Part shown: one piece after another, positions 38,445 through 47,426 of the stretch
Position numbering within the stretch: the first letter of the stretch is position 1
Layout of the letters: every line of letters starts with the position of its first letter
NCBI RefSeq assembly: GCF_024582815.1
Contig: NZ_CP102099.1
Location: 1,674,001 to 1,738,000, forward strand
Direction: 5' to 3'
DNA from: Acinetobacter colistiniresistens
Lineage (GTDB): Bacteria > Pseudomonadota > Gammaproteobacteria > Pseudomonadales > Moraxellaceae
Length of the DNA: 64,000 nucleotides
Notes under the pieces: generated by a model
Seen by the model: the letters and a program-made list of their open reading frames with translations, nothing else
Databases searched by the model: none
What the model was told of the DNA's origin: nothing
Translations under genes and position numbers: made by a program

Positions 38445-39424
38445 GTCAAGTAATGAAAACCTACCAACCGACCTGTTCAATCGATGCTTTAAAAGCACGC
38501 GCAGAAATGTATCGTAAGATTCGCCAGTTTTTCGCCGAGCGTCAAGTGCTTGAGGTGGAAACGCCAGTCTTGTCGCAGGCGGGAGTAACCGATGTGCATT
38601 TGGCTTCAGTACAGGTGCAACGCCATATTCATGGCAAATTAAATACCCAGTATTTACAGACCTCTCCCGAATTTCCAATGAAGCGTTTATTGGCCAGTGG
38701 CAGTGGGCCGATCTATCAAATCTGTAAAGTTTTCCGCGATGATGAGCATGGTCGTAAGCACAATAGTGAATTTACCATGCTGGAATGGTATCGACCTGGG
38801 CTCGATTTGAAAGGATTAATGCATGAAACTGCTGATCTGTTAGAAAGCTGTTTGGCGCATCGCTTTGGCGAGATCCGTCCTGTTGTTCTCAGTTATAAAC
38901 ATGCGTTTCAGGATCGTTTGGAAATTAATCCTTTACAGGCAAGTCTGAAACAGCTTAAAGACACGGCCAATCGGGTTGGCCTGAATCTTGATTTGGGTGA
39001 TGACCGTTTGGGCTATATGGATCTGTTATTTTCTCATGTTGTAGAACCTAGCTTAGGCTTTGATACTCCTGTATTTTTAACGGATTTTCCGCCTGAAATG
39101 GCTTCGCTGGCAAAAGTGAAACAGGATGCAGACGGTGAACTGGTTGCAGCACGGTTTGAGGTGTATATCGAAGGCTTGGAGCTAGCCAATGCCTATGATG
39201 AGCTTTTGGATGCCGAGGTTTTGGCTTCTCGTTTTCAGGCAGATAATACAGAGCGTGCCCAGCAGGGATTACCTGTCATTCCAACAGATCAGCATTTGTT
39301 AGCAGCCCTACCGAATATGCCAGAATGTTCAGGTATTGCTTTAGGTGTGGATCGGTTATTAATGGTGGCCATGAATCAGCTCAACATTGATCAGGTGATT
39401 GCCTTCCCCGCCGAGATTGCATAA
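38441..39424 (+). CDS. epmA: EF-P beta-lysyltransferase EpmA
   Basis: A 327-residue class II aminoacyl-tRNA synthetase-like protein that attaches beta-lysine to elongation factor P. It has the three class II motifs (motif 2 YQICKVFRDDEHGRKHNSEF; motif 3 ALGVDRLLMV) and no N-terminal anticodon-binding domain, unlike LysRS. The start at 38441 is set by the ATGA overlap with pdxB and the MSQVMKTYQ context; ATG 38453 is an alternative. Its partners epmB and efp are not in this window. Confidence 0.93.
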   Translation: MSQVMKTYQPTCSIDALKARAEMYRKIRQFFAERQVLEVETPVLSQAGVTDVHLASVQVQRHIHGKLNTQYLQTSPEFPMKRLLASGSGPIYQICKVFRDDEHGRKHNSEFTMLEWYRPGLDLKGLMHETADLLESCLAHRFGEIRPVVLSYKHAFQDRLEINPLQASLKQLKDTANRVGLNLDLGDDRLGYMDLLFSHVVEPSLGFDTPVFLTDFPPEMASLAKVKQDADGELVAARFEVYIEGLELANAYDELLDAEVLASRFQADNTERAQQGLPVIPTDQHLLAALPNMPECSGIALGVDRLLMVAMNQLNIDQVIAFPAEIA

Positions 39425-39437
39425 GGGGTATTCGAGA

Positions 39438-40565
39438 TTATATCCACTGCATCAACAATTGAATCAATTCACTTTGTCGGTGCGTGTTGGTTTTCTTGAA
39501 AATCGATTGTAAATGTTTTTTTACGGTATCTGCTTGAATATCATGTGTAAGGGCAATTTCTTTGGTGGTTTTACCTTCAAGCAGTTGCTCGCAGATTTTG
39601 TGCTCAACAGGGGTAAACATAAAAAGTTGCGTACAAATGTCTTTCTGGTATTTGGGCTTAGGCTTAAGCCCTGAGAATGTTGCCAGTAAGACTGGGCGTA
39701 AACCAAAAATCTTATGTGTTTTTTCCGGGCTGAGTAAATCCAGTGTTAGGAATAAATGTTGATCTAGCATCATGACTTTGCTGCGTTCTGCATGTGCCAG
39801 ATCGTGATGATTTTTATAAAGACGTTCTAATTCAATCAAGTTCTGATCGAATTGTTGTTGCTTATTCTCACTTAACAGAAAGCGGCGTTGCTTAATCTGG
39901 ATCTGTTCATTCGATGCTAATAATTGTTCTGCCTCAGTATTAATTTCAAGGATATCGCCATTCAGATTAATAATTGCGATCGGCTGATTCATTTTTTGAA
40001 TCAGTTGTGATCCGAGTAAGGTCATGCTGGAATATTCAAAATGATGCCGATATTGCTGAATCTTTTGCCGCAGCATCGGTAAAATCTCGTACACGGGTTC
40101 TAGCTCAGTGCAGTTTAAAGCACCACGATCAGGACTGGTGAGAAAGGCTAGAATGACACAAACTTTGTGATCATAAATCACCTGAATGGCTGAGCAGAAG
40201 CGTAGATTCAGCGGTTGCAGTACACGTTGATAGACTTGAGTTTGAATAATTTCATGTTCTTGAAAATGTTGAGTGCAATGCATCCATCCCTTCATTGGCC
40301 CTAAAAGCATTTTCTTTAAACGCGGGTCATCATCTATGGCCAAGCGGATTTGGGTTAGTGCGGCTTGTTCAAGTTGATTGGCATCAAAATCGACGCCGTG
40401 ATGGACACTGAAAGAAAGCGCTTGTACCTCAAGGTCGACAGCCAGCAGTTGGGATGCCTGTAGATCAAAGTAATGGTTCAACTGTTCCAGAAAAATCATC
40501 CAATCATCAGCATGCTGAACCTTGTTCAATATTTTGAGGACAGCGCCATGTTGGATTAGATTCAT
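39438..40565 (-). CDS. LuxR-type helix-turn-helix regulator
   Basis: A 375-residue regulator with a C-terminal LuxR helix-turn-helix (TPVEHKICEQLLEGKTTKEI then DTVKKHLQSIFKKTNTHRQ). The N-terminal two-thirds contain a GAF/PAS-like region (IQVIYDHKVCVILAFL; PIAIINLNGDILEINTEAEQ), which fits sensing of a small ligand. No phosphoacceptor domain is seen. It is convergent with epmA with a 13-base gap. Whether it regulates the neighbouring sulfatase cluster is unknown. Confidence 0.85.
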   Translation of the reverse strand: MNLIQHGAVLKILNKVQHADDWMIFLEQLNHYFDLQASQLLAVDLEVQALSFSVHHGVDFDANQLEQAALTQIRLAIDDDPRLKKMLLGPMKGWMHCTQHFQEHEIIQTQVYQRVLQPLNLRFCSAIQVIYDHKVCVILAFLTSPDRGALNCTELEPVYEILPMLRQKIQQYRHHFEYSSMTLLGSQLIQKMNQPIAIINLNGDILEINTEAEQLLASNEQIQIKQRRFLLSENKQQQFDQNLIELERLYKNHHDLAHAERSKVMMLDQHLFLTLDLLSPEKTHKIFGLRPVLLATFSGLKPKPKYQKDICTQLFMFTPVEHKICEQLLEGKTTKEIALTHDIQADTVKKHLQSIFKKTNTHRQSELIQLLMQWI

Positions 40566-40917
40566 CTAAAAATTCCATCAGAAGAATAAAATATATCCTT
40601 GTAGTTTATATCGGTTGTTAATAAATGAAATTACTAATTGGAAAAAATGTGATTTATTATGCAATTATCGGATGAAGTGGATTATTTGGTATAAATAAAA
40701 AGGCGATAAGATACCTAAACCTATAAAAACTTAAGCTGGATTCATAATTACTTTGTAATGGGAAAGGTTCAATTTCATCACTGAACAATCAGCTTGAACA
40801 GAACGAGTGCAAAAGAGAATGCACCAGAAATTTGATGCATTATTTTTTTATTCACTTTGAACGCGATATTGAATTTCTTACGCATAGGTCGTCAAAAATG
40901 CTGAACAGCAGTCGATA
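40566..40917. other. Intergenic region with a plus-strand hairpin
   Basis: 352 bases between two minus-strand genes. A plus-strand hairpin AATGCA (40818-40823) / TGCATT (40836-40841) with a seven-T run at 40843-40849 looks like a terminator facing away from both genes. It may end a small plus-strand RNA that starts in this gap. Confidence 0.4.
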
Positions 40918-41922
40918 TCAGGATTGCGTGCGTAAGATGGTTCTAAACCCGACATGGGTTGCGGCTAAATCAAATTCTTGTGGGTAACGACTACTATTTC
41001 GATAACGAGCACAAAAGTTAGAAGCGCATAAAAAAGAACCACCTTTCAATACATATTGCGTTGCAGTGCTGTTCTGTTGTCGCAGTTCCGCATAATTGCC
41101 CATGTGTTGATCATGTGCGCCGTGATAGACAGAAGACGTCCACTCCCAGACATTGCCAATCATATCGAATAATTGAAAGGCATTGGCGGGGTAACATCCC
41201 ACGGGAGCTACACCGTCGAAGTGATCTTCCGCTGTATTGTTGAGTGGGAATTCACCTTGCCAGTAATTGGCTTGGGGATGTTGATGCGCATCTTGAGGTG
41301 CTTGGTGTAAAGGGGTATCTGTTGTTGATCCAGCTTTGGCGGCATACTCCCATTCTTGTTCGGAAGGTAAATCTCGCCCTAACCAGACCGCATAATGTTC
41401 TGCATCATTTTTGGTGACATAACGCACAGGTTCGGAGGGAAGAGGAGCTTGACCTGCTGCGCCGTTGGGGGTTTTCCAAGAGTAATCGCTTTTCAGTTGC
41501 CACCATTGATTCGGATGATTGACATCAGGGGAAAATACAGCGGCCTGTTTTTGTTTTTCCGCATCGGTGACATAGCCTGTTGCTTTGACAAAACTGGCAA
41601 ATTGGGCCACGGTCACCTCCGTTTGGTCAATCCAGAACCCTTCAACTTGGCGTTGTGGTTTGCCAAAATTCAGCTCATCAGGGTAGGCTAAATTGGAACC
41701 GAGTTGAAATGTTCCTTTCGGAATCCAAACCATGCCCGCAGTTTTACTGTGTTGCCAAGCATGGGGTAAGCCGGAATACTGTTGGCATTGCGGCAATGAG
41801 CCAAGGGATGCTGTGGCGGTCGCCGTTTGGCGATGGGACGTTGTGGTGTCTGGGGCAACTTTGCTGCAGCCTGCCACAAGGGACAGGCTGCAGAGTGAGA
41901 TTAAAATGGGCGAGAGTTTCAT
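40918..41922 (-). CDS. Formylglycine-generating enzyme-family protein, exported lipoprotein
   Basis: A 334-residue SUMF1/FGE-like protein. Known FGEs oxidise the active-site cysteine of sulfatases to formylglycine. The catalytic cysteine pair is kept: GGSFLCASNFCARYRNSSR with Cys299 and Cys304, five residues apart as in the characterised enzymes. A signal with lipobox LVAGC (Cys19) implies it is an exported lipoprotein, unlike cytosolic actinobacterial FGE. Its start overlaps the sulfatase stop by four bases (ATGA). It most likely matures the sulfatase encoded just upstream. Confidence 0.9.
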   Translation of the reverse strand: MKLSPILISLCSLSLVAGCSKVAPDTTTSHRQTATATASLGSLPQCQQYSGLPHAWQHSKTAGMVWIPKGTFQLGSNLAYPDELNFGKPQRQVEGFWIDQTEVTVAQFASFVKATGYVTDAEKQKQAAVFSPDVNHPNQWWQLKSDYSWKTPNGAAGQAPLPSEPVRYVTKNDAEHYAVWLGRDLPSEQEWEYAAKAGSTTDTPLHQAPQDAHQHPQANYWQGEFPLNNTAEDHFDGVAPVGCYPANAFQLFDMIGNVWEWTSSVYHGAHDQHMGNYAELRQQNSTATQYVLKGGSFLCASNFCARYRNSSRYPQEFDLAATHVGFRTILRTQS

Positions 41923-43601
41923 TTAAGGAAGTATTCCTTGACGCCATTTTGTTGGGTGTATTTATTATAGACATCCACCAACTCTTGCAGCTTGGCTGGG
42001 TTCTCCTGCGCAAGATTTCGAGTTTCTCCTCGGTCATTTTTGAGGTTGTAGAGCTCCCATGTACCCGTCCCAAGTCCAGATGTTCCTTGTAGGGCGATTT
42101 TCCAGTCTCCTTGACGTGCATATTTACTGCCATGTAATTCATCAGCAAAACTAAAGTTCACAGGGCGAATTGCTTGAGCCTTATTTTCAAGTATGGCTTT
42201 CCAAGAATAGCCACTTGGTGTATTAATTTGGCGACCTTTGTATTGGCCTTGTGGAATGGCAATGTTGGCATAGTCAAGAACCGTTGGGAAAACATCCAGA
42301 ACGGAAGCAAAGCCATGATAGGTTGCTTGCGCTTTGCTTTGATCAGGTAGCTTTACAATCGCAGGTGCGGTTGTTGCGCCTTCGCCTGCCGTATCTTTCC
42401 AAAGGTGAAAGGGTGCAGCACTGACTTCTGCCCAACGTGGCCCGACATAATGGTAAGAGCTTGAGGTTCCGACATTATCAACGCTATTATCAAACCCAGA
42501 TTCAGCTCCATAATTACCACGGATAAAACCTTCTGCACCATTGTCAGACACAAAGAAAATGAGAGTATTGTCATAGAGATTATTGCGTTTTAGATATTGA
42601 ATGACCCGACCGATGTTGGCATCCAGATTTTCGACCATACCCGCATAGATTTCCATTCTGCGTGCTTCCAAGGCCTTTTGCTCAGGTGAAAGTTCATTCC
42701 ATTTACCGTATTTTTGTGGTGCATTTTGTGTGGCAATAGGGTCTGCAGCTGTAAAGTTGGCGGGGATCAGTCCGAGTTGTTTCTGGCGGGCGATCCGTGC
42801 ATCTCGAATCACATCATAGCCGACATCATAAACACCACGATAGCGGTCACGATATTCGGTGGGTGCCTGTAAGGGCCAATGTGGAGCAGTATAGGCTGCG
42901 TAGGCAAAAAAGGGCTTTCCAGAGTTTTTACCTGAGTCTAAATAGCTAATCAGTTTATCGGTGTAATAATCGGTTGAGAAAAAATTATCAGGCAGAGATG
43001 AAATTGGGACAGGTTTGCCATCTTCAGTATAGGTTGCATTACGTTTATAGGCCGAAGGCGCTTGTTTAAAATGTAGGTCTAGACCTTGTAACAAGGTAAA
43101 GGAATGGTCAAAACCTTTGGCATGTGCATTGCTTGCATCGGTTAAGCCTAAATGCCATTTGCCACTGATATAGGTGCGATAACCATTGTCTTTGAGCACC
43201 TCTGCGATGGAAAGTGAGCGTTCATTTAAATAGCCCTCATAACCTGGCTGTCCTTTTAGGTGCGGTGGTGTAAGTTCAGCCATGGCACCAATACCAGCCA
43301 AATGATGGTCTGTGCCCGAAATCAATTGCGAGCGGGTCGGGGAACAGGTTGGTGCAGTATGATAATCGGTTAGAATGCGGCCTTCTCGCGTCAGGGCATC
43401 AATGTTTGGAGTACGAATTTCTCCACCAAAAGCCCCTAAATCTGAATAGCCTAAGTCATCGGCCATGATGAATAAAATGTTAGGTTGCTTTTTGGTTTCA
43501 ACGACAGTGTTGGAATTATCAGAATCATTATTACTGCAAGCTGAAATTGACAGACTAAATAATGCAATTGAAAGCGTGCTCAGGAGGCTTTTACGAGACA
43601 T
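41919..43601 (-). CDS. Arylsulfatase, cysteine type, lipoprotein
   Basis: A 560-residue type I sulfatase that hydrolyses sulfate esters. The lipobox SISAC (Cys22) predicts a periplasm-facing lipoprotein. Metal-binding MADDLGYSDLG has Asp48-Asp49, and the maturation site CSPTRSQLISG provides Cys86 in the CxPxR motif converted to formylglycine. A further VSDNGAEGF block and HLGL complete the site. The gene is first of a two-gene operon with the FGE gene. Sulfate-scavenging is the likely role; the natural substrate is unknown. Confidence 0.93.
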   Translation of the reverse strand: MSRKSLLSTLSIALFSLSISACSNNDSDNSNTVVETKKQPNILFIMADDLGYSDLGAFGGEIRTPNIDALTREGRILTDYHTAPTCSPTRSQLISGTDHHLAGIGAMAELTPPHLKGQPGYEGYLNERSLSIAEVLKDNGYRTYISGKWHLGLTDASNAHAKGFDHSFTLLQGLDLHFKQAPSAYKRNATYTEDGKPVPISSLPDNFFSTDYYTDKLISYLDSGKNSGKPFFAYAAYTAPHWPLQAPTEYRDRYRGVYDVGYDVIRDARIARQKQLGLIPANFTAADPIATQNAPQKYGKWNELSPEQKALEARRMEIYAGMVENLDANIGRVIQYLKRNNLYDNTLIFFVSDNGAEGFIRGNYGAESGFDNSVDNVGTSSSYHYVGPRWAEVSAAPFHLWKDTAGEGATTAPAIVKLPDQSKAQATYHGFASVLDVFPTVLDYANIAIPQGQYKGRQINTPSGYSWKAILENKAQAIRPVNFSFADELHGSKYARQGDWKIALQGTSGLGTGTWELYNLKNDRGETRNLAQENPAKLQELVDVYNKYTQQNGVKEYFLK

Positions 43602-43699
43602 GAGAATCGACTTAATTTTCTATAAGGATTAAGGCAAGTTTAGAGTGATGATTTTTATGATAAAAATAATTAAAATTTGATTGTTAATCTTAAAAAAAG

Positions 43700-43723
43700 C
43701 AAAGCCCCGAGCGAGGGGCTTTG
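43700..43723 (-). terminator. Terminator of rhomboid gene
   Basis: CAAAGCCCC / GGGGCTTTG stem with a 6-base loop; on the minus strand it is followed by a T-run, just after the rhomboid stop at 43736. Confidence 0.82.
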
Positions 43724-43735
43724 TTCTGGAATGCT

Positions 43736-44353
43736 TTAAAATGGAATTTTGGTGAGCTGATTGAGAAAATGCGGAACCACTCTTGGTTCCAGAATAATGG
43801 TCACGACCACACCATAGGCAGCTCCCCACAGGTGAGCACTGTGATTAATATTACTATTGCCGCGTTGACCTGACCAGATACTATAAGCCACATATAAAAT
43901 GGCAAAAATAATGGCAGGAACAGGAATGAAGAAAACGAAAATCAGGTTCCACGGCTGGAACAGGATATAGGCGAATAGGACTGCTGAAACAGCACCAGAA
44001 GCCCCTAGGCTGGTCCAGCGGGCATCATGGCGATGTTTTAGGTAGCTGGGTAGAATCGCTACAATCAGTCCGCCGAGATAAAATAAAACAAAACCCATGT
44101 CATAGAAAAACTGACGGTAGAAGCTTTCAATGATATTGCCAAAGAAAAACAGCGTGATCATATTGAACAATAAATGTGTTCCATCGGCATGAATGAAACC
44201 ATGCGTGATAAAACGATCATATTGTCCACGTTGCATAGCTGGCGGCCAAAAAATTAAACGATTCATTACTGCTTGATTGGAAAATGCCAATAAGGAAATT
44301 GCCACAGTAATAATAATCAGTGTCACAGTGTGACCAAAGGGTAGAGGTAACAT
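43736..44353 (-). CDS. Rhomboid-family intramembrane serine protease
   Basis: A 205-residue six-helix membrane protein. The catalytic serine lies in SLGASGAVSA (Ser119) and the histidine in HSAHLWGAAYG (His174); the HLLFN motif near residue 60 supplies the oxyanion region. It would cleave membrane helices of unknown substrates in the inner membrane. It is divergent from nfuA. A second, unlike rhomboid lies at 55.5 kb. Confidence 0.9.
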   Translation of the reverse strand: MLPLPFGHTVTLIIITVAISLLAFSNQAVMNRLIFWPPAMQRGQYDRFITHGFIHADGTHLLFNMITLFFFGNIIESFYRQFFYDMGFVLFYLGGLIVAILPSYLKHRHDARWTSLGASGAVSAVLFAYILFQPWNLIFVFFIPVPAIIFAILYVAYSIWSGQRGNSNINHSAHLWGAAYGVVVTIILEPRVVPHFLNQLTKIPF

Positions 44354-44506
44354 ATAGCTTTTAAATTGATCAGTGTCTAAGCAATAATGCCATTAAAAAC
44401 TTAATAAACAATGATCTTGCATAGAATTCCTACAAAAATGGTTGATTTTTTTTAATTACCCTCCATCTTCGGTTAATATAACGACATCAGCTTGAGGATT
44501 ATTGTT

Positions 44507-45145
44507 ATGTCGACTGAGAACACCAACACTGCTGTCGCAGAAGAAATTCCAAACCTTTTAATTACTCCCTCTGCACAAGAGTATTTAGGTGATTTATTAG
44601 CAAAGCAAAATACACCAGGGATTGGCGTTCGTGTTTTTGTAGAGAATCCGGGTACTCCACGTGCTGAATGTTGTATGGCATATAGCGCACCTGAAGAAGT
44701 GGTGCCAACAGACTATAAACAGGATTATCCTAACTTTCCTGCTTATGTCGACGCGCCATCAATTCCCTATTTGGTTGATGCGGTGATTGACTACAACAAA
44801 GACCGTTTTGGTGGTCAATTAACGTTCCGCGCACCGAACTCAAAAGTGCCACGTGTTGGGCCAGATGCATCGATTGAAGAACGTATTACCTATGTGCTGC
44901 AATCTGAAATTAACCCAGGTTTAGCAGGGCACGGCGGTAACTGTAGTTTAGTTGAAGTACAGGATAGCCCGGAACATGGCCTGACCGCAGTGCTGAAATT
45001 TGGTGGGGGTTGCCAAGGTTGTTCTGCAATTGATGTCACCTTAAAACAAGGTGTGGAAACAACGTTGAGACAACACGTGCCTGAGTTACAGCGCGTAGTG
45101 GATCAAACCGATCATACGCAGGCTGAAGGCGCTTATTTTAAATAA
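44507..45145 (+). CDS. nfuA: Fe-S biogenesis protein NfuA
   Basis: A 212-residue Fe-S carrier protein. The N-terminal degenerate A-type domain (residues about 10-105) leads to a C-terminal NifU domain with the cluster-binding CxxC in GGGCQGCSAIDVT. It delivers 4Fe-4S clusters to target apoproteins, notably under iron starvation or oxidative stress. ATG 44507 is chosen because GAGG precedes it and the family begins MSTEN; the in-frame TTG at 44492 lies inside that region. Confidence 0.95.
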   Translation: MSTENTNTAVAEEIPNLLITPSAQEYLGDLLAKQNTPGIGVRVFVENPGTPRAECCMAYSAPEEVVPTDYKQDYPNFPAYVDAPSIPYLVDAVIDYNKDRFGGQLTFRAPNSKVPRVGPDASIEERITYVLQSEINPGLAGHGGNCSLVEVQDSPEHGLTAVLKFGGGCQGCSAIDVTLKQGVETTLRQHVPELQRVVDQTDHTQAEGAYFK

Positions 45146-45166
45146 TTGCTTGAAAGTGACCGTAAT

Positions 45167-45194
45167 AAAAAAAGCCTGTTAAAGGGCTTTTTTT
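45167..45194 (+). terminator. Terminator of nfuA
   Basis: A-run plus GCC pairs with GGC plus T-run (8-base loop), 22 bases after nfuA. The GC part is short, the A/T arms long. Confidence 0.7.
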
Positions 45195-45267
45195 ATTTTT
45201 TGATCAAAACAGGGGGGCTTTTTTCTTTATTTCATAAATAGATGTATTAGAAGATAATGAATATTTA

Positions 45268-45286
45268 AATAATAATAATTATCATT
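45268..45286 (+). promoter_or_regulatory. Fur box of TonB receptor gene
   Basis: This 19-mer matches 14 of 19 positions of the Fur consensus. It lies just upstream of a promoter with TTGAGT (45291-45296), 16 bases and TAGAAT (45313-45318). A further half-site GATAATGA is at 45253-45260. Iron-repressed expression is expected. Confidence 0.7.
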
Positions 45287-45369
45287 TGTATTGAGTTTTA
45301 TTTGTTTTTTGTTAGAATCTTCATCAATTTTTAAGCAGATCTTAAGATTTTTTTGAATCGGGTGGGAAT

Positions 45370-47379
45370 ATGTCCAATACAATCGTGCGTCAATCATTGC
45401 TTACCATTTCCGTGCTGAGTGGTATGATGACAATTGCACATGCAGCAGAAACTCAAACCAATAAAGATGCAGTGCAATTAGACAAGATCGTGGTAACGGC
45501 AAGTGGATTTGAGCAGGATATTAAAAAAGCAGCAGCATCTATTTCAGTACTGACGCAAGAACAAATCAACAAAAAAGCATATCGCGATATAACCGATGCC
45601 TTGAAAGATGTACCCGGGGTGGTGGTTACAGGCGGGGGAAGCTCAAGTGATATCAGTATCCGAGGTATGGGCAGTGCTTATACCGTGATTATGGTGGATG
45701 GGAAAAAAGTAAATTCACGCTCGGTACGACCAAATAGTGATAACTCCGGGATTGAACAGGGCTGGTTGCCGAATATTGGGGCGATTGAGCGTATTGAAGT
45801 GATTCGTGGCCCAATGTCTGGTTTATATGGTTCAGATGCAATGGGTGGTGTCATTAATATCATCACCAAAAAGAATGCCACCGCGTGGACTGGCTCGGTT
45901 AAGGTCGATACGACATTACAAGAAAACTCGGACTCAGGAAATCAATACCAGAGCAATGCATATATTGCAGGCCCATTAATTGCGAATCTCTTATCTTTTA
46001 AAGCCAATGGACTGTATTCTCAGCGTGATGAAGATAAAATTTACGGTGGGTATAGCAAACAGAAAATTCGTGCGGGTGGGGCGGCATTCAGTCTGACACC
46101 CAACAATGATCATAGCATTGATCTTGAATACCAGCGTTCGATTCAAAATCGAGATGCGACGGTTGGGAAAAGTATTTCTCCAGTACAAACAGGACGGAAC
46201 CGACCTGTAAATTCGTTAACTGACTATTATCGTACTGAATATAGTTTAACCCATCGTGGCAAGATTGCTGCAGTTGAAACACATTCTTATATTCAGCGTG
46301 AAGAAAATGAAAACCCATCTCGTAATATGGAAGCGACCAACACCACCGTTAATACCATCAATAAAATTAATTTAGGACGTAATAGCCTCAGCTTTGGTGG
46401 AATGTACTTAAAGGAAGAGTTGGATGACAAAGGCAATCAGTTAAGTGTGGGCGGGGCAAAACCCGTTTCGAACCTTGATCGTTATAGTTGGGCCTTATTT
46501 GCTGAGAATGCCTGGAATATCGTGGATGACTTTAGCTTAACAACCTCGCTGCGTTTAGACAAAGATGAAAAGTTTGGCGATCACTGGAGCCCCAAAGTCT
46601 ATGGAGTTTGGGGGCTCAATGATAATTGGGTGATCAAAGGTGGTGTTTCTACAGGCTATAAAACACCAGCACTTCGTGCCACAGTTGCGGAATGGGGCCA
46701 AGCAACGGGTGGTGGACAAAGTAAGGGGGTGATTGTTGGAAATCCAAATCTAAAACCTGAGAAAAGTGTCAACTATGAGGTTTCCTTTAATTGGGATAAT
46801 TTGGATACCCTGAACGCAGGGCTCACTCTGTTTAATAGTGAATTTAAAGACAAGATCACTGAAGTCAGAACTTGTCAGGGTAAACCTGGTGAGATGAAAT
46901 GTGATTGGTTAGGCGAGAAGTTTGATTTTGTCAGCTTGCGTGAAAATGTCGATAAAGCCAGTATGCGTGGTGCAGAAGCGACCTTTGGCTGGCAAGTCTT
47001 AGCAAATGTCAACTTGAGTGCCAATTATACCTTCACCGATACCGAGCAAAAAAGTGGTATCAACAAAGGCAAGCCTTTAAATGAAATGCCAAAGCATATG
47101 TTCAATACGACTGCGGACTGGGAAATTAATGACCAGTTCTCAAGTTGGGGCCGTGTTAACTACCGCAGTAAAACTTCGGATTATTTAAGCCGCACTGCAA
47201 TGGCGAAAGGCAAACCTGCCTATACCATGGTGGATGTCGGGTTAAACTATAAGCCAACACAAAATATCGCAGTTGCAGCAGGGATCTATAATCTATTTGA
47301 CAAAGAAATTGATAAAGATACCTATAACTATGTCTTAGATGGCCGCCGTTACAATCTTGGCGTGACATATAGTTTCTAA
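45370..47379 (+). CDS. TonB-dependent receptor, CirA/FepA-like
   Basis: A 669-residue outer membrane receptor resembling catecholate siderophore receptors of the CirA/PirA/FepA type. The signal peptide ends near AHAA; the TonB box region is LDKIVVTASGFEQD; the plug includes ISIRGMGSAYTVIMVDGKKV and IERIEVIRGPMSGLYGSDAM; the barrel ends YNLGVTYSF with C-terminal Phe. A Fur box and promoter precede it. The ligand may be a catechol siderophore or its breakdown product. Confidence 0.93.
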   Translation: MSNTIVRQSLLTISVLSGMMTIAHAAETQTNKDAVQLDKIVVTASGFEQDIKKAAASISVLTQEQINKKAYRDITDALKDVPGVVVTGGGSSSDISIRGMGSAYTVIMVDGKKVNSRSVRPNSDNSGIEQGWLPNIGAIERIEVIRGPMSGLYGSDAMGGVINIITKKNATAWTGSVKVDTTLQENSDSGNQYQSNAYIAGPLIANLLSFKANGLYSQRDEDKIYGGYSKQKIRAGGAAFSLTPNNDHSIDLEYQRSIQNRDATVGKSISPVQTGRNRPVNSLTDYYRTEYSLTHRGKIAAVETHSYIQREENENPSRNMEATNTTVNTINKINLGRNSLSFGGMYLKEELDDKGNQLSVGGAKPVSNLDRYSWALFAENAWNIVDDFSLTTSLRLDKDEKFGDHWSPKVYGVWGLNDNWVIKGGVSTGYKTPALRATVAEWGQATGGGQSKGVIVGNPNLKPEKSVNYEVSFNWDNLDTLNAGLTLFNSEFKDKITEVRTCQGKPGEMKCDWLGEKFDFVSLRENVDKASMRGAEATFGWQVLANVNLSANYTFTDTEQKSGINKGKPLNEMPKHMFNTTADWEINDQFSSWGRVNYRSKTSDYLSRTAMAKGKPAYTMVDVGLNYKPTQNIAVAAGIYNLFDKEIDKDTYNYVLDGRRYNLGVTYSF

Positions 47380-47390
47380 GTCGAAGCAGC

Positions 47391-47426
47391 AAAAGGATAG
47401 GGCAGAAAATGCCTTATCCTTTTTTA
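47391..47426. terminator. Bidirectional terminator
   Basis: AAAGGATAGGGCA / TGCCTTATCCTTT stem (one G-T pair), 5-base loop, T-run. It ends the TonB receptor gene and overlaps the stop of the convergent minus-strand gene. Confidence 0.85.

Noticed and set aside
38382..38678. 98-codon minus-strand frame at the pdxB/epmA junction
   Set aside because: It lies opposite two well-supported genes joined by an ATGA overlap and has no recognisable features.
41395..42092. Plus-strand open frames of 98 and 145 codons opposite the FGE and sulfatase genes
   Set aside because: They are antisense to strongly supported genes with intact catalytic motifs, overlap each other and show no start context or family features.
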